From JBBIND01 sp037444075 (GTDB taxonomy: Bacteria; Acidobacteriota; Terriglobia; Bryobacterales; Bryobacteraceae), in the NCBI GenBank assembly GCA_037444075.1, contig JBBIND010000010.1, forward strand, positions 1 to 64,000: 64,000 nt of DNA, written 5' to 3'. This document shows, in pieces, positions 37,808 through 46,114 of this stretch. The notes beneath the pieces are model-generated. The model ran no database searches. It was given only the letters and a program-made list of their open reading frames with translations, and was not told the DNA's origin. The position numbers were made by a program, and so were the translations under genes. Positions within the stretch are counted from its first letter, which is position 1; each line of letters starts with the position of its first letter.

Positions 37808-38251
37808 CTAGATATAGGCGATCACATCGATTTCGACCAGCGAATTGCCGGGGATTCCGGCGGCTGCCGCGATGGTCGTCCGCACCGGCGGTTCCGGGCC
37901 GAACCTGCCGCGGAAGACCTCGTTCATCGCCTTGTAGTCTTTCAGGTCGTGCAAGTACACATTGCACTTGAGTACCTTCTCCATGGAGGAGCCGGCGTTC
38001 TCGAGTTCCTTTTGGATTTCGTTCAGCACGTGGTCCGTATGGGCTTTGATGTCGCCTTCGAAGTGAGCGCCCTTGCCGGCAATGAACAGCAGGTTGCCAT
38101 AGGAGACGGCTCCTGAAAACAACGGAGTGGTTTTCGGCTTGCCGGCCCGGTAGTGGACTTTCTTCACGGGTCCGGTCTGGGCGGTGGCGGCGGTTGCCGC
38201 GGCTCCGACTCCGAGTGCCGTTTTCAAAACAGTTCTGCGGTTCTTGTTCAT
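37808..38251 (-). CDS. RidA-family protein with a Tat signal
   Basis: 147 residues from the ATG at 38251, which has a strong AGGAGGAGG site; the frame also reads upstream to 38314. The RidA core is recognised by KTTPLFSGAVSYGNLLFIAGKG, the NYLHDL-like segment and the conserved Arg in PVRTTIAAA followed by EIDVIAY. RidA deaminates reactive enamines and imines in the cytosol. Here it carries a twin-arginine leader (KNRRTVLKTALGVGAAATAATA), so it should be exported folded. That is unusual for the family. It is followed by lepB. Confidence 0.88.
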   Translation of the reverse strand: MNKNRRTVLKTALGVGAAATAATAQTGPVKKVHYRAGKPKTTPLFSGAVSYGNLLFIAGKGAHFEGDIKAHTDHVLNEIQKELENAGSSMEKVLKCNVYLHDLKDYKAMNEVFRGRFGPEPPVRTTIAAAAGIPGNSLVEIDVIAYI

Positions 38252-38576
38252 AGGTCCTCCTCCTGTTGGTCGCCGCCCAATGTACAACGGAGGGGCGCCG
38301 GGCGGCAACGGCACTCGGCGCTGTCAGTGCGGCGTTACGTGGCGGGAAAACCGCCAGGAGGGCACTAAGCGGCGATTCGGCGAGCGTTTGTAACGCAGCC
38401 CAGGCTATGAATGGATATAGTATGGAGTCCTAAGGTCATCGAATTGGCGCCTCGAATTAAATCGGTGGCAGACCGCGTTTTTAAGTGAAGGATGAAATCC
38501 GGCAGCCAACCGGCCACAGGTCATCATATTCCAACTCCCGGCCGGGCGGCGGCTGCTGGTCTACAGGAGAAGCTGA
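38252..38576. other. Divergent intergenic region
   Basis: 325 bases between the RidA-like and sulfatase genes. It holds the AGGAGGAGG site of ridA near 38258, a small stem TGGCGG/CCGCCA around GAAAA at 38340-38356, a TATAGT at 38415-38420 that could be a -10 for the sulfatase but lacks a good -35, and an AGGAGA ribosome site at 38565-38570. No coding frame of note. Confidence 0.35.
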
Positions 38577-40487
38577 ATGGTCCAGGATGGAGCTGACGGG
38601 ATGAAGCACAACAAGGAGACCCATGCCGGCGGAATCACGCGCCGGGGTTTTGGAGCGGTTGTTGGAGCCGGCGTACTCTCGCAGGCTGCCGAAAGACCGA
38701 AACCCAACATACTGTGGATCACCTGCGAAGACATTGGCCCGGAACTCGGCGCTTACGGCGACGCCTACGCGCAAACACCGAATCTCGACCGGTTGGCGGC
38801 GCGAGGGTTGCGGTACACGAACGCCTGGTCGACAGCGCCTGTTTGCGCGCCGGCCCGGACGGCGATCATCAGCGGCATGTATCCGCCCAGTACAGGGTCC
38901 GAGCACATGCGCAGCATGACGCGGCTCCCCGCGCACATGCGCATGTATCCGCAATTCCTGCGGGAAGCCGGCTACTACGCCACCAACAATTCGAAGGAGG
39001 ACTACAACCTCGAGAAAGTCGGCGAGGTGTGGGACGATTCGAGCGGCAAGGGGCACTGGCGCAACCGGAAGCCGGGGCAGCCGTTCTTCTCGATCTTCAA
39101 CTTCACGACAACGCATGAAAGCCAGATCCGCCGGCGCCCGCACACCCTGAAGCACGACCCGGCCAAGGTGCGTGTGCCAGCCTATCATCCCGACACGCCG
39201 GAGGTGAGGCACGATTGGGCGCAATACTACGACAACATCACGACGATGGACCAGCAGGCGGCGGGTGTGCTGCGCGAACTCACCGAGGACGGGCTTGCCG
39301 AAAACACGGTCGTTCTGTTCTACGGCGATCACGGCTCGGGAATGCCCCGCAGCAAACGCTGGCCTTACAACTCCGGTCTGCATGTGCCGCTGATGGCGTA
39401 TTTCCCCGAGAAACTGCGGCATCTTGCGCCTCCGGAGTACCGGCCCGGCGGTACGTCGGAACGGCTGGTGGGCTTCGTGGATCTCGCGCCCACCTTGCTC
39501 AGCCTGGCGGGCATCAAGCCTCCGTCGTGGATGCAAGGCCACGCGTTCCTGGGTGAACACCGCGCGCCCGACCCGCCGTACGTTTTCGGATGCCGCGGCC
39601 GCATGGACGAGCGCTATGACATGGTGCGTTCAGTCCGTGACAAGCGCTACGTCTACATACGGAATTACATGCCGCACAAAATCTACGGCCAGCACATCGC
39701 TTACATGTTTGAAACGCCCACCACGCGAGTCTGGAAAAAACTGTACGATGCGGGGCGCCTGAAACAGCCTCAAACGCGCTTCTGGGAAACGAAGCCTTCC
39801 GAGGAACTCTACGATCTGCAGAATGACCGGGATGAGGTGAACAACCTGGCGGAGTCGCCGCAGCACGCCCAGACGCTCGCCCGTTTGCGTAAAGCGCTTC
39901 GGGAGCATGTTCTGGAGGTGCGGGATGTAGGCTTTCTGCCGGAGGACGAAATCCACTCGCGCAGCCGGGGTTCCACGCCGTACGAGATGGGGCGTGACAC
40001 GAAACGCTATCCGCTCGAAAAGATCCTCGCGATGGCGGACAAAGCCAGCATGGTGAAGGACGCTTCGACGAAGGATCTGGAAAATGGCTTGCGCGACGCC
40101 GACAGTGCCGTCCGCTATTGGGCGGCGATGGGGCTCCTGATGCGCGGCGCGCCGGCTGTCAGCAAGACCAAGCCGGCGCTGCAAGCGGCGCTTGGAGATA
40201 GCCAAGCCAGTGTGCGCGTGATTTCCGCCGAAGCGCTCGGCCGCTACGGTGATGAGGCGGACCTCGAGAAAGCGTTGCCGGTTTTGCTGGATGCCGCCAG
40301 AATCGACAAGCATGGCCTCTATGTTTCCATGCTGGCTTTGAACGCGCTGGACGCGTTGGACGGAAAAGCAGCCAAGGTGCGGGACCAGATACGGGCGTTG
40401 CCGGCCGCTACGCCTGATATCGATGCCCGCTTGAAGGAATACGTGGGCAACTTGATCAAGAAGACGCTGGCGGATCTCGGAGCATAG
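38577..40487 (+). CDS. Tat-exported sulfatase with C-terminal helical repeats
   Basis: 636 residues. A Tat leader (ITRRGFGAVVGAGVL) precedes a type I sulfatase: PNILWITCEDIGPELGAYG binds metal, and VCAPARTAIISG carries the CxPxR motif whose cysteine is turned into formylglycine by the maturase. The C-terminal 150 residues are HEAT-like helical repeats (LRDADSAVRYWAAMGLLMRG, then SQASVRVISAEALGRYGDEA), which is an addition to the usual sulfatase. The ATG at 38577 has AGGAGA six bases ahead; another ATG at 38601 would drop eight residues. No sulfatase-maturing enzyme is encoded here. The natural sulfated substrate is unknown. Confidence 0.93.
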   Translation: MVQDGADGMKHNKETHAGGITRRGFGAVVGAGVLSQAAERPKPNILWITCEDIGPELGAYGDAYAQTPNLDRLAARGLRYTNAWSTAPVCAPARTAIISGMYPPSTGSEHMRSMTRLPAHMRMYPQFLREAGYYATNNSKEDYNLEKVGEVWDDSSGKGHWRNRKPGQPFFSIFNFTTTHESQIRRRPHTLKHDPAKVRVPAYHPDTPEVRHDWAQYYDNITTMDQQAAGVLRELTEDGLAENTVVLFYGDHGSGMPRSKRWPYNSGLHVPLMAYFPEKLRHLAPPEYRPGGTSERLVGFVDLAPTLLSLAGIKPPSWMQGHAFLGEHRAPDPPYVFGCRGRMDERYDMVRSVRDKRYVYIRNYMPHKIYGQHIAYMFETPTTRVWKKLYDAGRLKQPQTRFWETKPSEELYDLQNDRDEVNNLAESPQHAQTLARLRKALREHVLEVRDVGFLPEDEIHSRSRGSTPYEMGRDTKRYPLEKILAMADKASMVKDASTKDLENGLRDADSAVRYWAAMGLLMRGAPAVSKTKPALQAALGDSQASVRVISAEALGRYGDEADLEKALPVLLDAARIDKHGLYVSMLALNALDALDGKAAKVRDQIRALPAATPDIDARLKEYVGNLIKKTLADLGA

Positions 40488-40491
40488 CTCG

Positions 40492-40522
40492 AGCCGGCCA
40501 TTCGGGACGGCGAATACCGGCT
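40492..40522. terminator. Hairpin between convergent genes
   Basis: AGCCGG at 40492-40497 pairs with CCGGCT at 40517-40522 and, within, ATTCG at 40500-40504 pairs with CGAAT at 40511-40515 around a GGACGG loop. It follows the sulfatase stop by four bases and lies before the end of the opposite gene, fitting a two-way terminator without a T-run. Confidence 0.45.
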
Positions 40523-40567
40523 GGCGGGAGATCGCGAAGCCTTCGTACGTCAGCCGACTACTGCGGC

Positions 40568-41251
40568 TCAGCGCCTGACGGACACGACGACGTAGGGTGC
40601 TTCCACCTCCAGGTCAGGATAGATCCGGCCGTTGCCATGTTTGTCGATGGCTTCGATGAAGTAGATCAGGTCCCATTGAGGCACTATGAAGTCGCCGGGG
40701 ATTCTGGCCTGGCAGGTGCCGCCGTTTCTGCGGCGGGTCATCTCCACCGAGCGGTAATCTTCGAATTGCGTCAAGCGCCTGTAGCGCAGCCGCACGCTCT
40801 GAATGCCGGAGGCGCCGGTCACGCGGGCCGTAACCTGGAAATCCCTGCCGGGCATGGCTTGTTGCGGCGTCTCGATTTGAACCTCCGGAGCCGCATGGTC
40901 GTTCGATATGTCCACTGGCAGCGGCTTGCGCCTTACTTCGGCGGGATGGACCGCACGATTGCCAGACGTGTCCGTGGCCTCGATGAAGTACTTCAGAGCC
41001 TTGTCGCTTTCCGGCACGGGGACCTCGGCTTCGTATCGCCCTGGTCCCGCTTGCCGCATGGGGACAGGAACAAAGTCACTGCCACTCCGTGAGACGAACA
41101 CAGCCACCTGCTGCGGCGCCCCCGCCACGCTGGCGCGGAGGACCAGAGGCTCACCCGCGCCCGCCGGCGTTACCGGCCGGAAGAAGTGAATGCCGCGGCT
41201 GGCCGCCGCGCGGCCCCTATACTGAAAGCGGATGAGCTTCCGCATCGCCAC
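40568..41251 (-). CDS. Ig-like domain protein, possibly a detached C-terminal domain
   Basis: 227 residues made of two beta-sandwich-like units: VLRASVAGAPQQVAVFVS to YFIEATDTSGNRAVHP, then PEVQIETPQQAMPGRDFQV to YFIEAIDKHGNGRIYPDLEV. I recall the same end block as a C-terminal domain of larger exported glycoside hydrolase-like proteins in related bacteria, so this may be what is left of one. It has no signal peptide, and its first 20 bases overlap the start of uvrB on the other strand. The reading frame is clean, with no internal stop. The ATG used, at 41251, is uncertain; 41245 is another. Confidence 0.6.
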   Translation of the reverse strand: MAMRKLIRFQYRGRAAASRGIHFFRPVTPAGAGEPLVLRASVAGAPQQVAVFVSRSGSDFVPVPMRQAGPGRYEAEVPVPESDKALKYFIEATDTSGNRAVHPAEVRRKPLPVDISNDHAAPEVQIETPQQAMPGRDFQVTARVTGASGIQSVRLRYRRLTQFEDYRSVEMTRRRNGGTCQARIPGDFIVPQWDLIYFIEAIDKHGNGRIYPDLEVEAPYVVVSVRR

Positions 41252-43256
41252 TGATTACCGGCCCCGCGGGGATCAGCAACAGGCTATTGATCAGCTCGTG
41301 CGCGGCGTGCGCGACGGGGAGCAGCACCAGGTGCTGCTGGGGGTCACGGGCTCAGGCAAGACCTTCACGATGGCCAAGGTGATCGAGCGCTTCGAGCGCC
41401 CGGCGCTGATCCTGGCCCACAACAAGACGCTCGCCGCGCAGCTGTTTCACGAGTTCCGGTCTTTTTTTCCTTCCAACGCCGTCGAGTACTTCGTCAGCTA
41501 CTACGACTACTATCAGCCGGAAGCCTACATTCCGTCGAGCGACGTCTACATCGAGAAAGAAGCCACTATCAACGACGAGCTCGACAAGCTGCGGATGTCC
41601 GCCACCAAGTCGCTGTTCGAGCGGCGGGATTGCGTCATCGTGGCCAGTGTGAGCTGCATTTACGGTCTTGGCTCGCCGGAGGCCTACTACGGCATGCTGC
41701 TGATGCTCGAGAAGCGGAAGCGCATGAGACGTGAGGAGATCCTGGCGCGCCTGGTGGAGATCCTCTATGAGCGGAATGACGGGGATTTCAAGCGCGGCAC
41801 GTTCCGCGTGCGGGGCGACGTCATCGAGATCTTCCCCACCTACGAGGACGCCGCCTACCGCATCGAACTGTGGGGTGACGAAATCGAGAGCCTCAGCCAG
41901 ATTGACGCGCTGACCGGGCAAGTACGGCAAACCTACACGCGGCTGCCGATCTATCCGAAGAGCCACTACGTGATGACGGAGGAGACGCGCGAGCAGGCTC
42001 TCCGAGGCATCGAAAACGAGTTGCAGTGGTGGAAGCCTGAGCTTGAAAAGCAGGGCAAACTCGTGGAGGCGCAGCGCCTGTATCAGCGCACCATGTTTGA
42101 CCTGGAGATGATCCGCCAGATCGGCTACTGCCACGGGATCGAGAATTACTCCCGGCATTTTTCCGGCCGCCTGCCCGGCGAAGCTCCTCCCACTCTGCTG
42201 GACTACTTGCCGCACGATGCACTCGTGTTTGTGGACGAAAGCCACCAGACGATGCCGCAACTGCGCGGGATGTTCCACGGTGACCGTTCACGCAAGGAGA
42301 CACTGGTGAAGCACGGGTTCCGGCTGCCCAGTGCGCTCGATAACCGTCCGCTGACATTCGAGGAGTTTGAAAACCGCGTCAACCAGTTGATCTATGTCTC
42401 CGCCACTCCGGGACCGTACGAATTGACGCGCAGCGCCGGAGTGGTGGTGGAGCAGATCATCCGCCCCACCGGCCTGGTGGACCCGGAAGTGGCGGTGCGT
42501 CCTGTCAAAGGGCAGGTGGATGACCTGCTGCACGAAATCCGTCTCCGCGCAGAGCGCGATCAGCGAGTGCTTGTGACGACGTTGACCAAGCGCATGGCCG
42601 AGGACCTGTCAGGGTATTACGCCGAGAGCGGCGTTCGCTGCCGGTACCTGCACTCGGAGGTTTCAACGCTGGACCGGGTGAAAATCCTGAGGGATTTGCG
42701 GCGCGGAGAATTTGACGTCCTGATCGGTGTCAATCTGCTGAGGGAAGGTCTCGATTTGCCGGAGGTCTCCCTGGTGGCCATTCTGGACGCGGACAAGGAA
42801 GGCTTTCTGCGTTCCGCAGGCTCACTGATTCAGACCATCGGGAGAGCCGCCAGGCACCTGGAAGGGAAGGCCATCCTGTATGCCGACGTCATGACGGACA
42901 GCATGCGTTCAGCCATCGATGAAACCGACCGCAGGCGCCGGTTGCAGACGACTTACAACGAAGAACACGACATCACGCCGCAGTCCATTGTGAAACCCAT
43001 TGACATGAGCCTGGTCCGGGTGGCGGAGGCGGACTATGTCACGGTGCCTTTGGAAACCGAACAGGATGTGGATGCCCTTTCTCCAGAGCAGCGCGAGAGC
43101 TTCATCGAGGAACTCGAGCAACGCATGCGTGATGCCGCCCGGAAATTCGAGTTTGAACGCGCCGCTGAGATTCGTGATCGCATAAAATCGCTGAAGGCCC
43201 GGTTCGTCTATGGAGAGTTCGCCGAGAGTGGCGCTGGTCGTCGGGGGAGCGGTTAG
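41232..43256 (+). CDS. uvrB: UvrABC excinuclease subunit B
   Basis: 674 residues, the usual length. UvrB is the DNA-loading helicase-like subunit that verifies damage and recruits UvrC. Walker A is VLLGVTGSGKTFTMAKV near residue 40; the beta-hairpin that inserts in DNA is EYFVSYYDYYQPEAYIP; VFVDESHQTMPQL is Walker B; and DVLIGVNLLREGLDLPEV and the QTIGRAAR motif VI follow. The UVR domain (EELEQRMRDAARKFEFERAA) is at the C-terminus. The ATG at 41232 is nine bases after a TATACT. The next gene begins inside its last 47 bases. Confidence 0.98.
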   Translation: MSFRIATDYRPRGDQQQAIDQLVRGVRDGEQHQVLLGVTGSGKTFTMAKVIERFERPALILAHNKTLAAQLFHEFRSFFPSNAVEYFVSYYDYYQPEAYIPSSDVYIEKEATINDELDKLRMSATKSLFERRDCVIVASVSCIYGLGSPEAYYGMLLMLEKRKRMRREEILARLVEILYERNDGDFKRGTFRVRGDVIEIFPTYEDAAYRIELWGDEIESLSQIDALTGQVRQTYTRLPIYPKSHYVMTEETREQALRGIENELQWWKPELEKQGKLVEAQRLYQRTMFDLEMIRQIGYCHGIENYSRHFSGRLPGEAPPTLLDYLPHDALVFVDESHQTMPQLRGMFHGDRSRKETLVKHGFRLPSALDNRPLTFEEFENRVNQLIYVSATPGPYELTRSAGVVVEQIIRPTGLVDPEVAVRPVKGQVDDLLHEIRLRAERDQRVLVTTLTKRMAEDLSGYYAESGVRCRYLHSEVSTLDRVKILRDLRRGEFDVLIGVNLLREGLDLPEVSLVAILDADKEGFLRSAGSLIQTIGRAARHLEGKAILYADVMTDSMRSAIDETDRRRRLQTTYNEEHDITPQSIVKPIDMSLVRVAEADYVTVPLETEQDVDALSPEQRESFIEELEQRMRDAARKFEFERAAEIRDRIKSLKARFVYGEFAESGAGRRGSG

Positions 43257-44055
43257 GCAGTATCCGCTGCTGCGGCTGCCTGCTTTCGTCGAACGAATCG
43301 GACCCGTAAAGGCTCAATCTGTCAGAGTTGCCAGCCGCATCGTGAATTCGTTGCGCTCCGGCTACCCTGTAAGTTCCTATCCGGAGTTTGAGGACAGTCA
43401 GCTCGTCGTGGTCTGTGTCCCCGCCCACCGGCTGGCGCCAACCGTAGCAGGAATGGCGGCCTCTGAACTGGCCTGGGAGGGACGCTGCGTGGCCACGTCT
43501 GACTCTCTGGACGGGTCCGCCTCGCTGAGGCCGCTGGCCAAGGCTGGCGCGCTGGTGTGCTCGTTCACCCCGGTGGAGGGTTTTGATGGCCGCTACTTTC
43601 TGGTGGAAGGCGACCGGAAGGCAGTGCGCTCCATCAGGTCCTTACTGGCGGCTGCGCAGGTTAAGACGCTGGAGTTCCGCGCGTGCGGTCCGATGCTTTA
43701 CCGCGGGGCACTCACCTTCGCGCACGGCTTGTTCCCGCCGCTGGTGGATGCCGTGCTGACTTGCCTGCGCAAGTCCGGGCTTTCGCCCTCACAGGCTGCT
43801 GCCGTCACGGAGATGTTGATGCAGACGGTCCTCCGGATGTGCCTCAAGGCCGGGCGAAAAGGATTTCGCGGGACGCTCGCGAGCAAGGATGTGAGGCAGC
43901 TGCAGGACCAAGTGGCCGCGATGGCAGAGGCCGAGCCGGGGTTAGCGAGTTACTTGTTAGCTAGCGCCGCGCCGGCTCTTAAGCGTCTCGGCAGGGACTC
44001 CGCCTGGCTGTCCGACTTGAACGACGCGCTGCGCAAGGCCTCTTCGGCCAGGTAG
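43210..44055 (+). CDS. DUF2520/Rossmann-like NAD(P)-dependent protein
   Basis: 281 residues. The order, a Rossmann-like N-terminus (RVALVVGGAVRQYPLL), then ASDSLDGSASLRPLAKAGALVCSFTPVEGFDG and a helical C-terminal half, matches the DUF2520 pair of a NAD-binding and a 6-phosphogluconate-dehydrogenase-like domain. Usually the first strand ends in GxGxxG; here the glycine-rich turn is changed to GGAVRQ, so cofactor binding is not certain. It starts 47 bases before the end of uvrB in another frame. Function unknown. Confidence 0.72.
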   Translation: MESSPRVALVVGGAVRQYPLLRLPAFVERIGPVKAQSVRVASRIVNSLRSGYPVSSYPEFEDSQLVVVCVPAHRLAPTVAGMAASELAWEGRCVATSDSLDGSASLRPLAKAGALVCSFTPVEGFDGRYFLVEGDRKAVRSIRSLLAAAQVKTLEFRACGPMLYRGALTFAHGLFPPLVDAVLTCLRKSGLSPSQAAAVTEMLMQTVLRMCLKAGRKGFRGTLASKDVRQLQDQVAAMAEAEPGLASYLLASAAPALKRLGRDSAWLSDLNDALRKASSAR

Positions 44056-44106
44056 GCGGGCACGTCTGGTAGAATTCACTCATTACCCTATCCGTGGAGA
44101 GGATCA

Positions 44107-46038
44107 GTGAACCAGGTCGCCTTGTATCATGCCGCCGAAGACTTTGTGGCTAAAGCCCGCGTCGCGGGAGAGGAGGCTCGCGCGAAGTTGTGCGCGGATG
44201 CGGCAAGCGATCCTGAGACTTTCTGGGGCCAAATGGCCGGCCAGGAACTTACCTGGTTCAAACCCTGGGACAAGGTTTTCGACTGGCAACCGCCATTCGT
44301 GAAGTGGTTCGCAGGCGGAAAGATCAACGCCTCTTACAACTGCCTTGACAGGCATGTGAAAGGTGAACGGGCGGACAAGGCTGCCATCGTCTGGGAAGGG
44401 GAGCCTGGCGATGAACGCCGCATCACCTACCGTGAGCTCCTGAGCCTGGTGAGCCGGTTCGCCAATGTGTTGAAGGCTCGCGGCTACAAGGCGGGTGACC
44501 GGGCCATCATCTACATGCCGATGATTCCTGAACTGCCTGTGGCAATGCTGGCATGTGCCCGGCTGGGGATCACGCACAGCGTCGTTTTTGGAGGTTTCTC
44601 CGCGGAAGCGCTGAAGACGCGAATTCAGGATCTTGGCGCTACGGTGGTCATCACTTCTGACGGAGGCTGGCGGCGAGGCAAGGAAGTCCGGCTGAAAGCC
44701 GCCGTGGACGAAGCGCTCGCGGATTGTCCCGACGTCAGGGAAGTTATTGTCTGCCGGCGCACGGGGAAACCGGTCGAAATGGTGTCTGGCCGGGACAGTT
44801 GGTGGCACGAGTTGGAAGAGGGCGTCTCAGACGACTGTCCGGCCGAGGAACTGGATGCGGAGCACCCTCTCTACGTGCTCTATACTTCCGGCACGACGGG
44901 CAAGCCGAAGGGCATTTTGCACACCACCGGTGGCTACCTGCTCCAAACCACCGTAACTGTGAAGTGGGTCTTTGACCTGCGCGAGGAAGACATCTACTGG
45001 TGCGCCGCGGATATCGGTTGGGTGACCGGCCACAGCTATATCGTTTACGGTCCCCTCTCCGCCGGCGCCACCATCATCATGTATGAAGGCGCCCCGGATA
45101 CTCCCGCCTGGGATCGCTGGTGGCAAATCGTTGACAAGTACAAGGTGAGCGTCCTATACACTTCGCCCACGGCGATCCGTGCATTGCTGAGACAGGGGGA
45201 TCAGTGGCCGGAGGCGCATGATTTGTCGAGTCTGCGCCTGCTTGGCTCCGTGGGTGAACCCATCAACCCGGCCGCCTGGGAATGGTATCACCGCGTCATA
45301 GGAGGCGGCCGTTGTCCAATCGTCGACACGTGGTGGCAAACCGAAACCGGCGCCATCCTGATTTCCCCTTTGCCCGGCGCCGTGCCGCTGAAGCCCGGGT
45401 CAGCCACATTCCCGCTACCGGGTGTGGACGCCGGCGTGGTGGACATGCGCGGCGTGCCCGTGCCGGATGGACAGGAAGGCTTCCTCGTGATCCGAAGACC
45501 CTGGCCCAGCATGATGCGCACGATCTGGGGTGATCCGAAGCGTTACGAAGAGCAATACTGGAGCCGCTTCCCGGGATCGTATCTGACCGGGGACGCAGCC
45601 AGGCGCGATGTGGACGGCTATTTCTGGATTCTCGGCCGCGTGGATGACGTGATGAACGTCAGCGGACACCGGCTCAGCACGATGGAGCTTGAGTCGGCGC
45701 TCGTGAGACACCCTGCCGTGGCCGAAGCCGCCGTGGTAGGCAAGCCGCACGAGGTGACCGGGCAGGCAGTTTGCGCATTTGTGACGCTCGTTGCCGGCGC
45801 GCACGACAAACAGGCATTGGCGAAGGAACTGCGGGATTGGGTGGCTCACGAAATCGGCGGGTTTGCGCGGCCCGAAGAGATTCGTTTCACCGAAGGCTTG
45901 CCCAAAACGCGCAGCGGAAAGATCATGCGCCGCTTGTTGCGCGAAATCGTCACCACGCATGCGGTCACCGGCGACGTAACCACGCTGGAAGACATGACCA
46001 TCGTGACTAACCTGGCATCGCAGCAGGACGAGGATTGA
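44107..46038 (+). CDS. acs: Acetyl-CoA synthetase
   Basis: 643 residues, close to the usual 650. It activates acetate to acetyl-CoA through acetyl-AMP. The AMP-binding motif is YTSGTTGKPKGILHTTGGY, the motif II is WWQTETGAILISPLPGA, and the C-terminal PKTRSGKIMRRLLREI holds the lysine that is acetylated in other bacteria. The start is a GTG at 44107 preceded by GAGAGGATC. Its acetyl-CoA would feed acetyl-CoA carboxylase, whose accB and accC genes lie a few genes away, though on the other strand. It is likely the last gene before an independent hydrolase. Confidence 0.98.
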   Translation: MNQVALYHAAEDFVAKARVAGEEARAKLCADAASDPETFWGQMAGQELTWFKPWDKVFDWQPPFVKWFAGGKINASYNCLDRHVKGERADKAAIVWEGEPGDERRITYRELLSLVSRFANVLKARGYKAGDRAIIYMPMIPELPVAMLACARLGITHSVVFGGFSAEALKTRIQDLGATVVITSDGGWRRGKEVRLKAAVDEALADCPDVREVIVCRRTGKPVEMVSGRDSWWHELEEGVSDDCPAEELDAEHPLYVLYTSGTTGKPKGILHTTGGYLLQTTVTVKWVFDLREEDIYWCAADIGWVTGHSYIVYGPLSAGATIIMYEGAPDTPAWDRWWQIVDKYKVSVLYTSPTAIRALLRQGDQWPEAHDLSSLRLLGSVGEPINPAAWEWYHRVIGGGRCPIVDTWWQTETGAILISPLPGAVPLKPGSATFPLPGVDAGVVDMRGVPVPDGQEGFLVIRRPWPSMMRTIWGDPKRYEEQYWSRFPGSYLTGDAARRDVDGYFWILGRVDDVMNVSGHRLSTMELESALVRHPAVAEAAVVGKPHEVTGQAVCAFVTLVAGAHDKQALAKELRDWVAHEIGGFARPEEIRFTEGLPKTRSGKIMRRLLREIVTTHAVTGDVTTLEDMTIVTNLASQQDED

Positions 46039-46114
46039 ACCCGGCTCAGCGAATTCCCCCACTTCCCGGTTGCGGTGAACAAGGCGCTCCGCCGAAGGCG
46101 AGCGCACCAGCACA

